Of a DNA stretch of 64,000 nt, positions 26,667 to 40,200 are shown in pieces (positions within the stretch are counted from its first letter, which is position 1; each line of letters starts with the position of its first letter). Origin of the DNA: Nocardia gamkensis NBRC 108242 (GTDB lineage Bacteria; Actinomycetota; Actinomycetes; Mycobacteriales; Mycobacteriaceae); contig NZ_BDBM01000015.1 in NCBI RefSeq assembly GCF_001612985.1, positions 97,000 to 160,999 on the forward strand, read 5' to 3'. A model generated the notes under the pieces. That model was given only the letters and a program-made list of their open reading frames with translations, was not told the origin of the DNA and searched no databases. The translations under genes were made by a program, and so were the position numbers.

Positions 26667-27101
26667 ATGGATCGATGGGAGCGCGAAGGCCTCCGCTCGG
26701 CCAACAACGGCATGCGCAACCAGCTCGAACATCTCCTCGACTCCTTCGAACGTCAGCAGGGCAGACTCGCCGATGTGTTCCGAGAACTGGAAAACGCTCG
26801 CACGCGGGCGAGTTCTCCCGACCAATCGGTAGAGGTGACCGTGGACGCCGCAGGCGTGCTGACGGACCTGCGCCTCACGGCCGCGGCAATGCGCCAGACC
26901 CCGGAGCAGTTGAGCGGGGCGATCGTGGACGCCACTCGGGCTGCGGCGCGCCGAGCGCAGCAGCAGGCCGAGGCTCTCGCCGCACCCGTCGACGACGACC
27001 TCGACGACCTGCCCGACCTGCCCGATATCTCCCCGGGTGCCCCCAGCCTCAACGAGATTCGCGCCTTCTTCCGCAGGGACGACGAAGGTTCCCCGAGATA
27101 G
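26667..27101 (+). CDS. YbaB/EbfC family protein
   Basis: 144 residues: helix (MRNQLEHLLDSFERQQGRL), strands (VEVTVDAAGVLTDLRL), helix (TPEQLSGAIVDATRAAARRAQQQ), then an acidic tail. Clear YbaB/EbfC layout. GGAAGG precedes the ATG. It lies between the WXG100-type gene and the giant gene; a similar pairing of T7SS substrate and YbaB-like gene occurs at 9.3-11.1 kb. Probably a dedicated accessory factor (inference). Confidence 0.75.
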   Translation: MDRWEREGLRSANNGMRNQLEHLLDSFERQQGRLADVFRELENARTRASSPDQSVEVTVDAAGVLTDLRLTAAAMRQTPEQLSGAIVDATRAAARRAQQQAEALAAPVDDDLDDLPDLPDISPGAPSLNEIRAFFRRDDEGSPR

Positions 27102-27264
27102 CACCGGGCCGCGTAGTGCAGACGATGCTGCGTACCTGCCGACAACCGGAGAGGAACTCCCCGCCGGCGCAAGGGCCTGGGATTCGGACGCCGCCGTGCG
27201 ATGCCGGCAGCAGTAGGGTTCACGGAGCCGCTTGCCGGATACGCATCGGCGAACGCGAGCGCAC

Positions 27265-28200
27265 ATGACGCTGCGTTTGCCGCACTGGCTTCCCCCGGCC
27301 GTAGTGATGTGTGTCGCCGGGCACTTCCCGCTGGGCGACGAGGACGCGGAACGACGCGCCGCCGATGCCTGGTCGGACAAGGCCGAATGGTGTCGTGCGC
27401 AGGCCGAATATCACGAAGCCAAGGCAAAGCCGCCCGAGGGCTCACACGGCAAAACCGTCGCCGCGATCGCCGACAAGCACCGGCGCACGGCCGATCGCTT
27501 CCGGCAGCAGGCCACCGATTGCGACAGCCTCGCCAGGCAGCTCTACGAGAGCGCCAACGCCACCGAGCTGCAGAAGATGGTCATCATCAGCATGGCCGTG
27601 ATCCTGGCCATCCAGCTGGCTCGGTGCGCCCTGATGTTCGCGGCCGGTGGTCCGATCCAGGCCGCCATAGCACAGATGGCGACCCGAACCGCGGCGCAGC
27701 GCGCGTGGATGAGATTCGTGGCATTCCTTTCCGGACGCGGTGCGGAACTGGCCGCGGAACGCGGCTCGATGGTGCTGCTGCGCAACGGAGTCGTGATCGG
27801 GGTGGCACTGGGCGGTGGCACCCAAGCCGGCGCCCAGGCGGTTCAGGTTGCCAAGGGCGACCGCGAACAGATGGATTGGAAGTCGGTCGGCGTGGCAACG
27901 GCGGCCGGCGCTGTCGGTGGCCTTTTCGGCATGCTGTTCGGACTCTGGGCAGGCCCGAAGGTCGCCACCATCGGCGCGAACGCCAACAGCACCGCGGGAC
28001 GGGTGGCCCTGCAGCTCGCCGGCACCACCATGGTCGGCGCCGGAGCCGGAGCCGTCGGCGCTCTCGGCGGCACCGCCGTCTCGCTTGCGCTGTCGGACCA
28101 GCCGTTCAGCCGCAAGGCCTTCACCGAGGGCCTGATCCCCGGTATGGGTAGCGGATTCATCGGCGCGGCAGCCTTCACGGCACAGGGGATGCGCGGCCGG
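27265..28200 (+). other. giant protein: CpnT-like T7SS leader and hydrophobic region
   Basis: Residues 1-310. LPHWLPPAVVMCVAGHFPLGDED followed by ADAW and long helices resembles the N terminus of CpnT-type outer-channel and toxin proteins exported by T7SS. A hydrophobic helix MVIISMAVILAIQLA (near residue 98) and Gly/Ala-rich membrane-like stretches (near 160-290) follow. No Sec signal peptide. Confidence 0.7.
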
Positions 28201-31200
28201 GCACCACTTCCCGAGACGACTGCCGGCCCCGCTGCCGCACCGGACGTCACCCCGGCCGAAGCGTCGCCTGGTTCGCTCGTCGACGCACTGCGCTCGCATG
28301 GCATCGTCACCGCCGACTTCGATCCGAACAACCCCTCCCCCACCCATCAGCAACAACAGATCGACAATCTCGTGGCGCTGCTGCGCCGAACCGGGGCCAC
28401 CGTGGACGACGCAGCTCGTCCCCCACTCCCCTTGAACAATGCCGACTGGCAGCCCGCGAATCGGTCGAATGCGTTGCCCGACAACCTCAACCCGGTCAAG
28501 TCGGTCAAGCCGCCCTCCGACGCCGTTGCCACACCGGCGGAGCCGGTCCCCGCAACCCCCGCGGCCCCCGCAGGGACAACGCCGAAGGCTGACGTAAGCC
28601 ATCAACCTCCCGACGTGTCGGCGCCGAAAGAGTACAAGCCGCGCCCGGAGCAGCCCTTCTCCGTGCCGAACAACAGCATGGACTGGGAAGCACCCGCAGG
28701 CATGCCCGGCGCCCTGATCGACAACATCAATCCCGTCAAGACCGTCACCTTCCCCGCGGCCGCCATCGCGTCCACCGTCAACCCGGTCGGCGTGCCGAGC
28801 ATCGGGACGGATCAGACGTCGGCGGAGGCACTCGGGACACGGAATGCGTCTGCCGCCCAATCAGATTCCGAGCTCGGCGGCGCCGCAAAGACTCCTGCCG
28901 CACAAGCAGATTCCGAGGTCGATGGCACCGCAAAGGCTCCTGCCGACGGGGAACTGCCTCCAGGACCGCACGACTCGGATAACAGCACCGCCGGGAACGC
29001 GGGCACCGCACGGCAGACCACCGAACATGATCACCCTGTAGCCGGTCCCGACCCCTCGGTGCGGCCACACCCCATGGATACCGGCGAAGGCAGTGCTCGA
29101 CCCGCCGATGCCGCGCCCGGCCGCTCGGTGCGGCCACACCCCGCGGATACCGGCGAAGGCAGTGCTCGACCCGCCGATGCCGCGCGCGGGTCGGCTCACG
29201 GCGACCAGGGCGGCTCCGAGACCACCTCGCCAGCGCCGCATTCCACTCCGGAGCACGCCGCGGTGCCGGACAACGGCGCCGCCTCGGCCCGACCACACCC
29301 AGGCGGCCGGGACACGGCGGGCGAGGGGTCGGCCGGACGAGGCCGCGCCGTCACGGATGCCCGCGGCGCCGATCCGGCGGCCGAGCGAGGCCGCGCCGTC
29401 GCGGACGCCCGCAGCGACGATCCGGCGGCCGGGCCGTCGACATCGGTTCGGCAACGAGGTGGCGCGGCGGACGAGGAAGCCGGTCCGCGCCCCGTCACGG
29501 CCGACCCGAACGACGCATCGCCGCAACAGAGCCCGACCGTGTCGGCGACCGAGAGTGCGGGGGCACAACGGTTTCCTGACGGCGCCACCGATCCCGAACC
29601 GGCCGTGCCCGAGTTGGTACCGGCGGCGGCGCACAAGGAATCGGCCGACGGCCTGTCAACTGACCGCGACCTGTCCCCGAGTATGACGATCACCACCGAC
29701 CCGCCGCCCGCTCCACCACGCGGTGATTCCGGTCCGCGCTCCCCCGGCGGAGACAGGTTCGTGGACCCGGCCGGACAGCAGCGGCAGACCGTGCAGCCGT
29801 CGGGCGGCCCGGCGCGACCGGCCTCAGGTGTCCAGCCCGGCACACCCGCTGCCGGTGGTTCGCCCGCTGCTGCCGGAGGCAATCGACCGCCACGTGTATC
29901 AGCCCCGAAGAATGCCGCCGCGGAGCGCCCTCCGGTCGTCGAACCGGTCGAAGGAGCGCGTGGGCAGGCGAATGCACCGGAGCACGCACGCGCGGCCGAC
30001 GACAGCGCGAATGGGCAACAGGCCAAGGGCGATCCCGATGTAGTCGACGAGACGGGACCATCGCAACCGAAGCCCGGTGAGTCCGATACCAGCGCAGACG
30101 ATGCCCCCGGCGGTCGTGCGGGCGACGATGGCGCGAGTGAGCAGCAAGCGAAGACGAAATCCGATACCCCCGACGACGCGGAAGCGCCACCACCCGAGTC
30201 CGAACACGCGCGCGCACAGAATGATTCGGATGGGCCACATACCGCACGCGATGAAGACCCCGGCGCGGACGGGCGTGCGAGGGCGAGAGCCGAAGTAGAG
30301 CAGCGTATTGCGGCCGAGCGGCAGCAGAACGAGCTGGTGCGCGAACACCACCGGCAGCGTGTCGAAGCGGCGGCCGAGCGCGAACGGGCCGCCCATGCCG
30401 AGCTGCAGCGGCAGGAGAAGGCCGTACGGGTGGCGGAGGAGCATGAGCGAGCCACCCGCGTCGGCTTCGGCGACAAGATGCGCGATCTGGTCGGGCGGGG
30501 CACGGCGGAGGATCGGGTGGCCGTCGAAGCCGCGCGGGCCGCTCAGGAACAGCTCCGGCAGGCTCGGGCGACGTTGGCCGAGTGCCGCGACGCGTACGAG
30601 GCGGCGGTGGCCCAGCACGACGCCGCAGCCCAGGCCAGAGCCCGTGACCTGGTCGAAATCTCGGACAACGCGGGCGTTTCGCTGATGAACGACTACGAGG
30701 CCGGGGTGCTCACCGATCGCGACGCCGTGTTCGAGGTGGTTGCCCAGGAGCGGGTACGCACGGCCCTGGATGCCGGTCGCGCGATCGGGGAGTTGCGGGA
30801 GCCGGGCAGCACGGCCGACGGTACGAGCCCGTTGGCGAACGCGTCATCGGAGTCGCTGGCCGACACAATGGTGCGGGGATCCAGGGAGGAGCGCGTCGCG
30901 GCGATGACGGAATGGATTCGCCGTGGCGACGACCGGCATCGGCTGGTGCGTGAGACGCAGGCCGCGGCGTTCCTGCTGCTCGAGCACGGTCCGGTCGATA
31001 TGAAGACCGGTGAGGGCAAGACCATCGTCATGGTGATGAAGAAGGTGTCCGACGCCATCGATCACGGCACCGCTCATGCGTGGACCAGCAGTGATCTGCT
31101 CGCCGGTGAGCTGGCCGGTGAGTTGCAGGCCTTCGTGGTGCGGCCGGAGTCGGATACCGGGATCGATGTGGTCCGGATGGATCAGGACGGTCCGCTGCCG

Positions 31201-34200
31201 GATCCGGTACCGGGCCGTAGCCGGATCGTGGTGGGCACGAAGGAGGACTACCTGTTCCGCGCGTTGAAGGTGGCGGATTCGATGATGAACGAGCTCGCGG
31301 CCGGTGGCATGTCGCACCAGGAGGTGACGGCACTGCGGGAGTTCCTCAACACGAAACCGTCGATCGATCTGATCAAGGAAAGGCTGGATACCGCGGCATC
31401 CGACCACGGCCTGGACCTCCGGTACGACCCGTTCCCGGCGGGCAAGCTCACCGTCGACGAATTCGACACCATCTTCGACGGCAATTCCGAATGCGTACTT
31501 TCCCCCGGGGCGGCGGAGGAGGCCACACCCGAGGTGGTCGCCCAACTGCAGGGTATCTGGGATCGGCTGACGACCGCGGAGCGCGAACACGGTTTGACGG
31601 CAGCGGATTTCAAGCGGCCGGAGAACACCCGGGGACTGTGGGCCGCGGAAACGACCCCGGCGGCGGTCGCCAAGCTGGAGAAGGTGACGGGTGGACCGGT
31701 CACCGACTCGGAGCTGAAGCTGTACGCCGATGCCGCCAACGCCCGCTGGGGGCTGGAGAAGGGCACGCACTACATCACCAGGGCGGACGACGGCGAGGGC
31801 GCGAAGATCGGCATCCTCGCTCACGAGACCAACGACAAGGCGATGTGGGACAGGACGAAGTCGACCGAGGTGCGCTGGCAGGACGTCGGTCAGTTCGTCG
31901 ACCTCAAGGAAGGGCTGCCGGTCCGGGCGAATCAGGAACATTCGCTGCGCATGTCGGATCAGCAGTTGATCGGCAGCAAATTGCTGTTCGATCCGTCCGG
32001 TCTGTCAGGGACCATGAAGGGCGTCGAGGGCATCACCTACGACCTGTACGGCGTGGGGCCGGTGCCGGAGCTTCCGACCTTCTATACATCGCAACGGGTC
32101 GTGGAACCGCCGAAATTCTACGAGAACACGCAAGCGAAACTCACGCAGCTGGCCCGTGACATCGTGCGGGATGCGCATGTGGTCGACGGGGAGCAGACCG
32201 GCCGCGCGCAGTGGGTCGTGTGCATGGACAACGGCGAAATCCGGGGCGACCCGGATGCCGGGCGGATCGGACTGATCGACCTGCTCCGCGCAGCGGCGAA
32301 GGAAGAACACGGCGAGGGATTCGAGCTGAAGTTCGAGGTGGTCGACGCGGAATTCTACGGCGAGCACGGCGGTAGCAATGCCGCCGCCGAGGCCCTGGTC
32401 AGGCAGAAGATCGAGGAATTCGGGGACAAGGGCACCATCTATATCACCAACAAGGACGGAGGCCGCGGCGCCGACCCCACACCGTCGCAGGAGGTGATCG
32501 AGCTCGGCGGCGTCGACGTCAAGGTCAGCGGCGGGCCGTCGTACTCCGAGCGGGTGAACGACCAGGTCGATGGTCGTGGCGCCCGTGGCGGATCCGGCGA
32601 CGACCGGGAGCACGGTGGCACCCCGGGTTCGGCGGTGCACTATGTCTCCCCCGAGGACTTTCTGGGCCGGGTCACCGACCACGGCGTCACGCAGCAGATC
32701 GTCCAGTACACGGAAGCCGTCAAGGCCCACCGGGCCGCCCAGGAACAGCACGAAGCCCTCGGCACCGAGGCCACCCGCAGCGAACTCGACAAGACCGAGA
32801 CGGCGCTGCGGAACTCCGAGTCCGACCTGTGGAAGCATGCCGTCCCGGCGATGAAGGACGCCGTCGAGCAGAATCAGCTTGCCTCCAAGTACGCGAGCGC
32901 CAACCAAGCCAACGCCCCACCCACGGACGCACATGGCACCGCGCCCCAGCAACCCCAGCAACCCCCTCCCCGATCCGCGGGGACCGCGGCTCCGCATGCG
33001 ACCGGTCCACATGCGACCCCGCACGCCCCTGCCGCCACCCACCACGGCACCCCCGTCCCGACCGCCGCCGGCCTCGCCGCCGGGGCAACGTCCAACCTGG
33101 CTTCCGGTAACCCACCGGCCGCACCCGACTTGCGTGACGAGCACGGCGACAGCACCCTCCGCCATCTCCTGGAAGTGCTGGACGCACCCGGCGGGCAGGC
33201 GGCCGCACCGTTGCTGCCGGTGGCGCAGGCCGTCCGCGACGCGGCATTCGATCAGGTCGAGTCGCAAGGGATCCCCATCGGCGCCGACGCCGCCGACCAC
33301 GTGCGCGAGACCGCGCGAAATCTGTTGCACACCAGCCTGAATCAACTCGATCCGGCGCAGCGCCAACTCGTCACCGACGCCGGGACGACGCTGCAGCAAG
33401 GACACCGGCTCGAAGACGCGCACACCGCAGCCGTCGCCCAGTTGGTCGCGCGGGTGCCGACCGCGCCGCCCGTCCTGGCGGCCGCTGCGGGTACCACCGT
33501 CCCGTTCGACCAGCTGTCTACCGGCGACCGCACCGAGACACTGCAGCGGGCGCAGCAGGGCGACCGGTCCGCCGCGCAGGCCTTGGACCGCCATTTCGGC
33601 CCCACCACCGCCCAGGCCATGTGTGCCGTACTCAGCGGGGATGCGGAGCACGGCACCCCACCCACGCGGATCCAGCTCCTGGCGCACGCCGTCGCCCGGG
33701 CCACGCTCGGCGACGCCGAAGCCGGTGGCTGGCAGGTCCCCCCTGGCGTCGACATCGGCGACTGGCTGCTCGGCCGAGCGCGAGACACGTGGCTCGACAA
33801 CCTCAATCACCTGAATCCCGCCGTACGCCGACTGGTCAACGAAGCGCTCGATCCCAGATCCCGCGGCGACGATCTCACCGACGCTCAGGTCGCCCTGTTC
33901 GGGTGGGTCGCGCAGGAGATCGCAGGAGGGGCGGCCGATTCGACGGCCCGGCAACGGAAACCCTCGGCCGAGAACCGCGACCGCGCGAACTCCGCGAGGA
34001 CGGCCGAGGCCGATCGAAAAACCAAGCAGGCCATCGCCCGGCAGTTGTTCGAGACGTTCGGCATCGAGGTGCTCGGACTGGACAAGCCGGGGATCCCCGT
34101 CGACACGGCTCTGTCGATCAGGAATGCGATAGTCGACGGTTTCGCGGCAGGGCAGGAGATCGAGCTCGACGTCGTACTGGTCGCCCCGATGGCCGGCAAT

Positions 34201-37200
34201 ACCGGTGCCTGTATCTGGACTCCCGAAGGCATCGGAAAGGACGCCCCGACCTTCATGGTCCTGAACGAGAACCTCTTCGGTGATCCGGAGAGATTCCGGA
34301 ACGCCATGCGGAAGGCGGTGCAGGCAGGCCACCTGATGGCCCCGACCGGCGATCCCGCGTACGACGCCGTCAGTCACGAGATGGGCCATCTGCAGGATCG
34401 AGCCGCGCGCAAGGGGCTCTACGACGAAAAGCCGATTGCCCATCTACGAGACGGAGCCGTCCAAGGGAAGGACTACCAAGACTCCAAAGAGGCACGAGCA
34501 TTCGGATTCCTGTACACGCATTACGCCGATTTCAAAAAGGCCGGCATGCTGCCACCGGACCTCGATTTCGACGACTGGCTGGGGCAGCTCGATTCGTACA
34601 GCAGCAGCAGGAAGAAGCTGAAGGAGGCGGAGGAATACAACCGAATGCTTGCGGCCGAAGAGTCGCAGGGGACGGAAATGGGCACTTACGAGCCCAAAAT
34701 GGGTGACCTCGCAGTATTCAATCCGGCAGAAGCACTGGCCGAGGCGAACAATGCGTTCGGCAGGACCGCACCGGCCGATCGCACACATCCCGCCTACGTC
34801 CTGCAAGCCCTGCTTCGAGACATTCCGTATTTCCAGGTGTTGCGGGAAGCCGAACAGCGCAATGCCTTGGTGCAGGCGGACTATCGCGGCCCGGTCCCGG
34901 CTGCGTCCGAGTCCGGGACGAGCATCGCATCGAAAGGCCCATCCGCCTCCCTGGCGGCGAGATGGCGCGCTATGTCCTCCGCCGCCCGCGCCGACTACGC
35001 GGAACAGCAAGTCGCATACTTGAACCCCGACACCGGTTTCGTGCTCGACGAGTTGGCCCGGCTCCAGGCCGAGCACCGCGCCACGGTCGCATCGACCCCG
35101 GATCGCACCGCGCAGACGTCCGAACCGCGAGCAGCCCAGGACAATTCCTCACGTGCGGTGCCCGGACGACCTGGCGACAGGTCCGCGTTCCCACCGGAGT
35201 TCTGGCAGCAGCTCGATGAGTCCCCCGCGCGGGCGGCCGCCCCGGCCCCGATCCACCTCGGTGATCCCGACGATGCGCAGCCGGACCCGACGCCACCCGT
35301 CCCGGACTCGCCCCGCTCGGTCCAGGCGTCGAGGCGTGCTGCTTTCGACAGCTTCCGGCGCCAGATCTTGGCGATCTACGTCGCAGGCCCGTCGATCGAA
35401 CGGAGCGATGCGGTAGCCCGCGCCCTCGCCGATGCCGACCCCGAGGATCTGCGGCGCGCTCTCCGCGAGGCCGCGCTCGACCCGAACCAGCACCGGGTAC
35501 TCCGCCAGTTCTGGCCGGGCCAGTCGGACCGGACGGCCGCAGCGGTGCTACCGGCTCCCGGCGAGGACATGGACCCTCTGCTGTGGGCTCCGGTTCACAG
35601 ATTCGCCTCGGCGGTCGCTCGCGTCCGGGCATCCGGCGAATCTCCCGCAGGGGTGGTTCCGGAATCGGATCGGACCGAATCCGACGCTCCGATCCCCGGC
35701 AGAGGCGGGCTGACCCCCCGGGAGCTCGAGGTGCTGCGCCTCAGTGCACGCGGCCTGTCGTACCCCGAAATCGGCTCTCGGATGGGTATCTCGCACAAAA
35801 CCGTCCAGAGTTACGCCCGGCATGCGTGTGCCAAACTCCGCTGCCCGAGTGTGATTCCCGCGGTCCTCGCGGCAGATCGGGAGGGATGGCTGGACGAACC
35901 ATCCGGCCCGCACATCGGCGTCGAATTCTCGACGGACGAGGTCGCCATCCTCCAGCTGGCGGCGAACGGCCTGGACAACCGTGATATCGCCGCCGAGCTG
36001 GGGATGACGCGGTATCGAGTGCGGACGTTCATGGCCGCGTTGCCCGGCCGTTTGGGTGTCGAGGGCAGGCTGCCCGGTCTGCTGGCGGCACAGCGGCAGG
36101 GGGCGTTCCAGCCTGGCGATCCCCAGTCTGCGACAACACAAAAGCACGTCGATCTGTCTCCCCGCGAACGCGAGGCTCTCGACCTGGTCGCGGCCGGTCT
36201 CACGGATCAGGCGATAGGTGACCGGCTGGGAGTCACGGCATCGGCGGCGCGGGGCTATCGGATCCAGCTACAGGCCAAGCTGGGCACCTCGGACCACGAG
36301 GAACTAGCGGCCCTGGCGCCCAGCCTGGAGTCGTCGGCCGCGACAGCACGGACTGTCGAGCTGACCGAATCCGAGGCGCTGCTCCTGCACCTGGTCACGA
36401 AGGGCGTGCCACACGAGACCCTCGCGACAGCGCTCGGCTTGCCGAACAGTGGGTTGGATCCCGCACTGGCACAGCTGGCCGACAAGATCGGCACGCGCGG
36501 CACGATTCGGGTGTCGGCGCAGCGGCAGGAACCGACATCGCAACTCGAGACACTCGCCGAGTCGCTGCCGGACGCGAGCGGTGATCCGACAACGGTGTCC
36601 TGGGCCACGGTGCGCGCCTTCCGATCTCGGATCGCCACCCACCCCTCCGAATTGACCGGGCGTGAACCCGAGGTGCTGCGACTGGCCGCACAAGGCTTGT
36701 CACTCAAAGCGATCGCTCGCACGTTGGGCGGATCACACGCCACCGTGATCAATGAACTCGACAGCATCGCGGTGAAACTCGGAACCCCCGATCGTGCCGT
36801 GCTACTCACCGCGGCGCAGCGGGCATGGTCGGCCGACCACCCGGAACCGATCCCGGAACCGTCGGCCGATGTCAGTCTGACACCGCAGGAAACCGAGGTC
36901 CTGCGCCTGGTAGCGCGGAAGTTCTCGAACCCGGATATTTCGGCACAGCTGAATATTTCGGTGCCGTTGGTGAAGTACGTCCGGCGCGGCCTACGTGCAA
37001 AACTCGGTATCAACGACACCGCCGGGCTGATCGCCTGGGCACTGCACCGCGGTATCGCCGTCGACGATCCCGCGGACGCCCCGGACCCGGAGTTGCAGGC
37101 GCGCGTCACGGACGCGCTGCGGCGGGCAACGGAGACGGATACCGACAACGACCGAGACGAGTCGGCACCCGACTCCCAGGAGGCCTCGCCCGTCCCCGCC

Positions 37201-40200
37201 GACATCGACGGATCCGGCGAAGCGCGATCGGCCCAGTCCGCCGAAGCGGCCTCGGACCCGGCCCGGACCGCGCTGGCCGAGCAGCTAGGGCTGCCACCCG
37301 GTGCGGTGACGCGAGGAGCCGTACGTCTGGCCCTCGCCCTCGTCGCGGAACAGACACAGGCCATGCCTACCGCCGTGACCGTCGACGCTCAGGCGCTGAG
37401 TCGATGGATCCGGTCCCAGCTCGAACTGCATGCGGATCAGGAAGCGGCCACTCACGAGGGGGCGCTCGCCGAGCTGGAGCGGCGCGACGGTGAAGAATCC
37501 GGTCTCCGGGATGCGGCCGATCCTGAGGCCGATCCGCTGGACCAGAGTGGTTTCGACAACCGGCGCCGGGCACTCGACCAAGAGTTGCGGGCACTGCTGG
37601 GGTTGCAAGACCTGAGCCCGCCCAATCCGATGACCATAGGCGAGGTACTGGCCGAGCTGTACTGGATTGCGACTCTGACGGACTCGCCGGAGCTGGAACA
37701 CCTTGTCGCCGCGAGTGAGACCTTCCTGTGTGCCTCTCTCGAACCGCTGGCGGCGGTCCCGCTGGACACGGTCCAGATCCACACGCTGCGCAACCAGCTG
37801 GCGCGGCAGGTGGGCGTCGACGACGACGAACTGACCCGCGCGCACGCCGAAACACTGGCCGACGACGAGAACGTCGCGCCACGGACGCGCCGTCTGGCGG
37901 AGCGCTACCTCTCCCTGCGCCCGGGCCGAACCGAGGAGAAACCGACACGAGCCGATATCGCCCAGCTCGCGGGTGTGGGCGAGTCGTACGTCAGCAGTGT
38001 TTTCAACGGACGGTTCGGCGCGAAGAAGCCGTGGCACGGCGAGACTACGCAACGCGTCCTGGCTGCGGCTCACCAGTTGGGCGTACCGCCGGACCGCGCG
38101 GACATCGCGGCCCTCACCGATCCGAACTTCGTGACGCGTCGGGTTCGTCCGGCGCGTTGGGTCGGTGACGAGTTCGTTCCGGCGCGGATCAAGCCGCAGC
38201 CATCTCGCGAGAGGTTGACCGAAGCAGCGGGCGCGGCCAAGGCCACGGTCCGTGATGTGGTGAAAGGCTCGGGCACGCACGATGACATGCGGCTGGTGCG
38301 CAGTGCGGCCGACGAGATCGGGTTCTGGTATCACCCGGACGGGCCGATGGGGACGGTCGACGCGATCACACTGTCGGAGGGCGAATTCCACGTTCTGCGC
38401 CTGATCGCCGACGGCATCGCCGAGGATTCCCTCGCCGCCCTGCTCGGGATGACGCCGGACCAGTCGAACCGGCTGCTCGTCCGACTGGCCGAGCGGGTGG
38501 GATTCGAGGCGCCCGTCCGTATGCCCACGGAAGCACAATCGAGCGGTTTGCCCGACGGCGCCATGCCGTCGTCCCCGAAGCAGACCGGTCTGTCACCTCA
38601 GCAGGTCCAGACTCTGCGACTGGTGGTGGCGGACTTGCCGTATACCCCCATCACGGGCACGGTCCCCGCGGACACCGTTCGGGCGTTCCGTTCCGCCCTC
38701 GCGGAGCGGCACCCCACCGCACTCACCGGCAGGGAAAGGGAAGTACTCGCGCTACTCGCCGATGGCCTGACTTCCGGACAGATCGCGGCCGGGCTGGGAT
38801 TGTCCCGCAACACGGTGAACGGGTACATCGCGCGCGCGGAAATCAAGCTGCATACCGACGGCCTGCGTCCCACCGTGCAGGCGGCACGACAGCACGGATT
38901 CGTCGGAGACGCCGATACCGGTAGCAAGCAGGCGATTGCGGCGCAACTGTTCACAATCTTCGGCATCGAGGTACTGGGGCTGGACAAGCCCGGAATCTCG
39001 GTCGAGACGGCGCTGTCGGTCCGGAACGCGGTGGTCGACGCGTTTGCCGAGGATCCCACTATTCGGCCCGCGGCGATCGTCGTCACGTCCATGTCGGACC
39101 GAGCCATCGCCGCCGCGGATTGGATGCTCGGCGAGCAGGAGTTCGTCCTGTTCCTCAATGAATACTATTTCACCGACGCGGAATACTTCACCGCTGCGAT
39201 GGAGGCGAGTTTCCGGCGCGGCACGAAGACAGCGCCGACCGGTGACCCGGTATACGACCGTCTCCGGCACGAGCTGGCGCACCTGCGCGACCCAGCCGAA
39301 TTGCTGTCGCAGCACGCTCCACCGCTCAGCGCGCCTCGTTACGCCCGGCTTGCGGAGTTGCGAGCCGCAGGCGAACTTCCCCCGGACGCCCGCTTCGATC
39401 GGCGGCAAGACTACCGAGACCTGCTTGCTCCCAGGGTGTTCGGCTATCTCCGTGACTACTTCGTAGGATTGCGCGCCAAGGGCGACCTGCCTTCGGATGC
39501 GAGGTTCGATGAATGGCTGAAACTACTCAATAGTGACAGCCGCGAGAAAAAGCAGGAACCCGCGGAGAAACCGGGAGAGCCCAGGGTCGCATTTCACCCC
39601 GAGGACGAAGTCGACCCGGATTGGGATTGGTGGGGCGCGGAGGCCGTACTCGATCCGGCGGAGGCGCTGGCCGAGGCGAACAATTCGTTCGGCCGCAGCG
39701 CGCCCGCGGATCCCACGCATCCGGTGTACGCCCTGCGGGGATTGCTGAACGGCCTCACCGTGACGCAGGCGCTGGAAGCCGATGGGCCCGCGGATGCCAC
39801 GTCCCGGCCGTACCAGCGTGGTTCTGTCCCGGCCCCTTCCGGATTCGTCGCAAGCATCGCGCCGAACGGTCTGGTCGCCACGCTGGCACAGAAGTGGCGC
39901 GGGATGAGCGACGAAGCCCGAGCGACCTACCGGGAGCAGCTCGAGGCGGAGCTGAGATACGTCGCCGCAGACGGCTCGGCACACTTCGTTCTCGACGGGT
40001 TGACCGCACTGGTCGACCAGCAGCAGGCCAGAATGCCACGCGCCGAGAGCAATAACGAAGACGACCCTCCGTACCTCCCCGACGGCAACCGTGGAACCGC
40101 GAGATACTCCAAGGTCGATCCTTCGCACGACCGTGAGACGACATCCGGCACCCGGAGCGATGCTGTCGCGATCGACCTCGGCGACTCCGCCGCACCCGAC

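Noticed and set aside
27232..27264. TTG start for the giant gene
   Set aside because: A GGAG lies four bases upstream, but the ATG at 27265 yields the usual short CpnT-like N terminus. Kept only as an alternative.
33130..33940. Another sigma-factor domain
   Set aside because: The helical pattern is faintly sigma-2-like (GDRSAAQALDRHFG; LNPAVRRLVNEAL) but too weak to call by eye.
32005..34443. 812-codon open frame on the minus strand
   Set aside because: It is antisense to the SecA-like and zincin regions; the translation is Arg/Gly/Val-rich without motifs, as expected from high-GC third-position shadowing.
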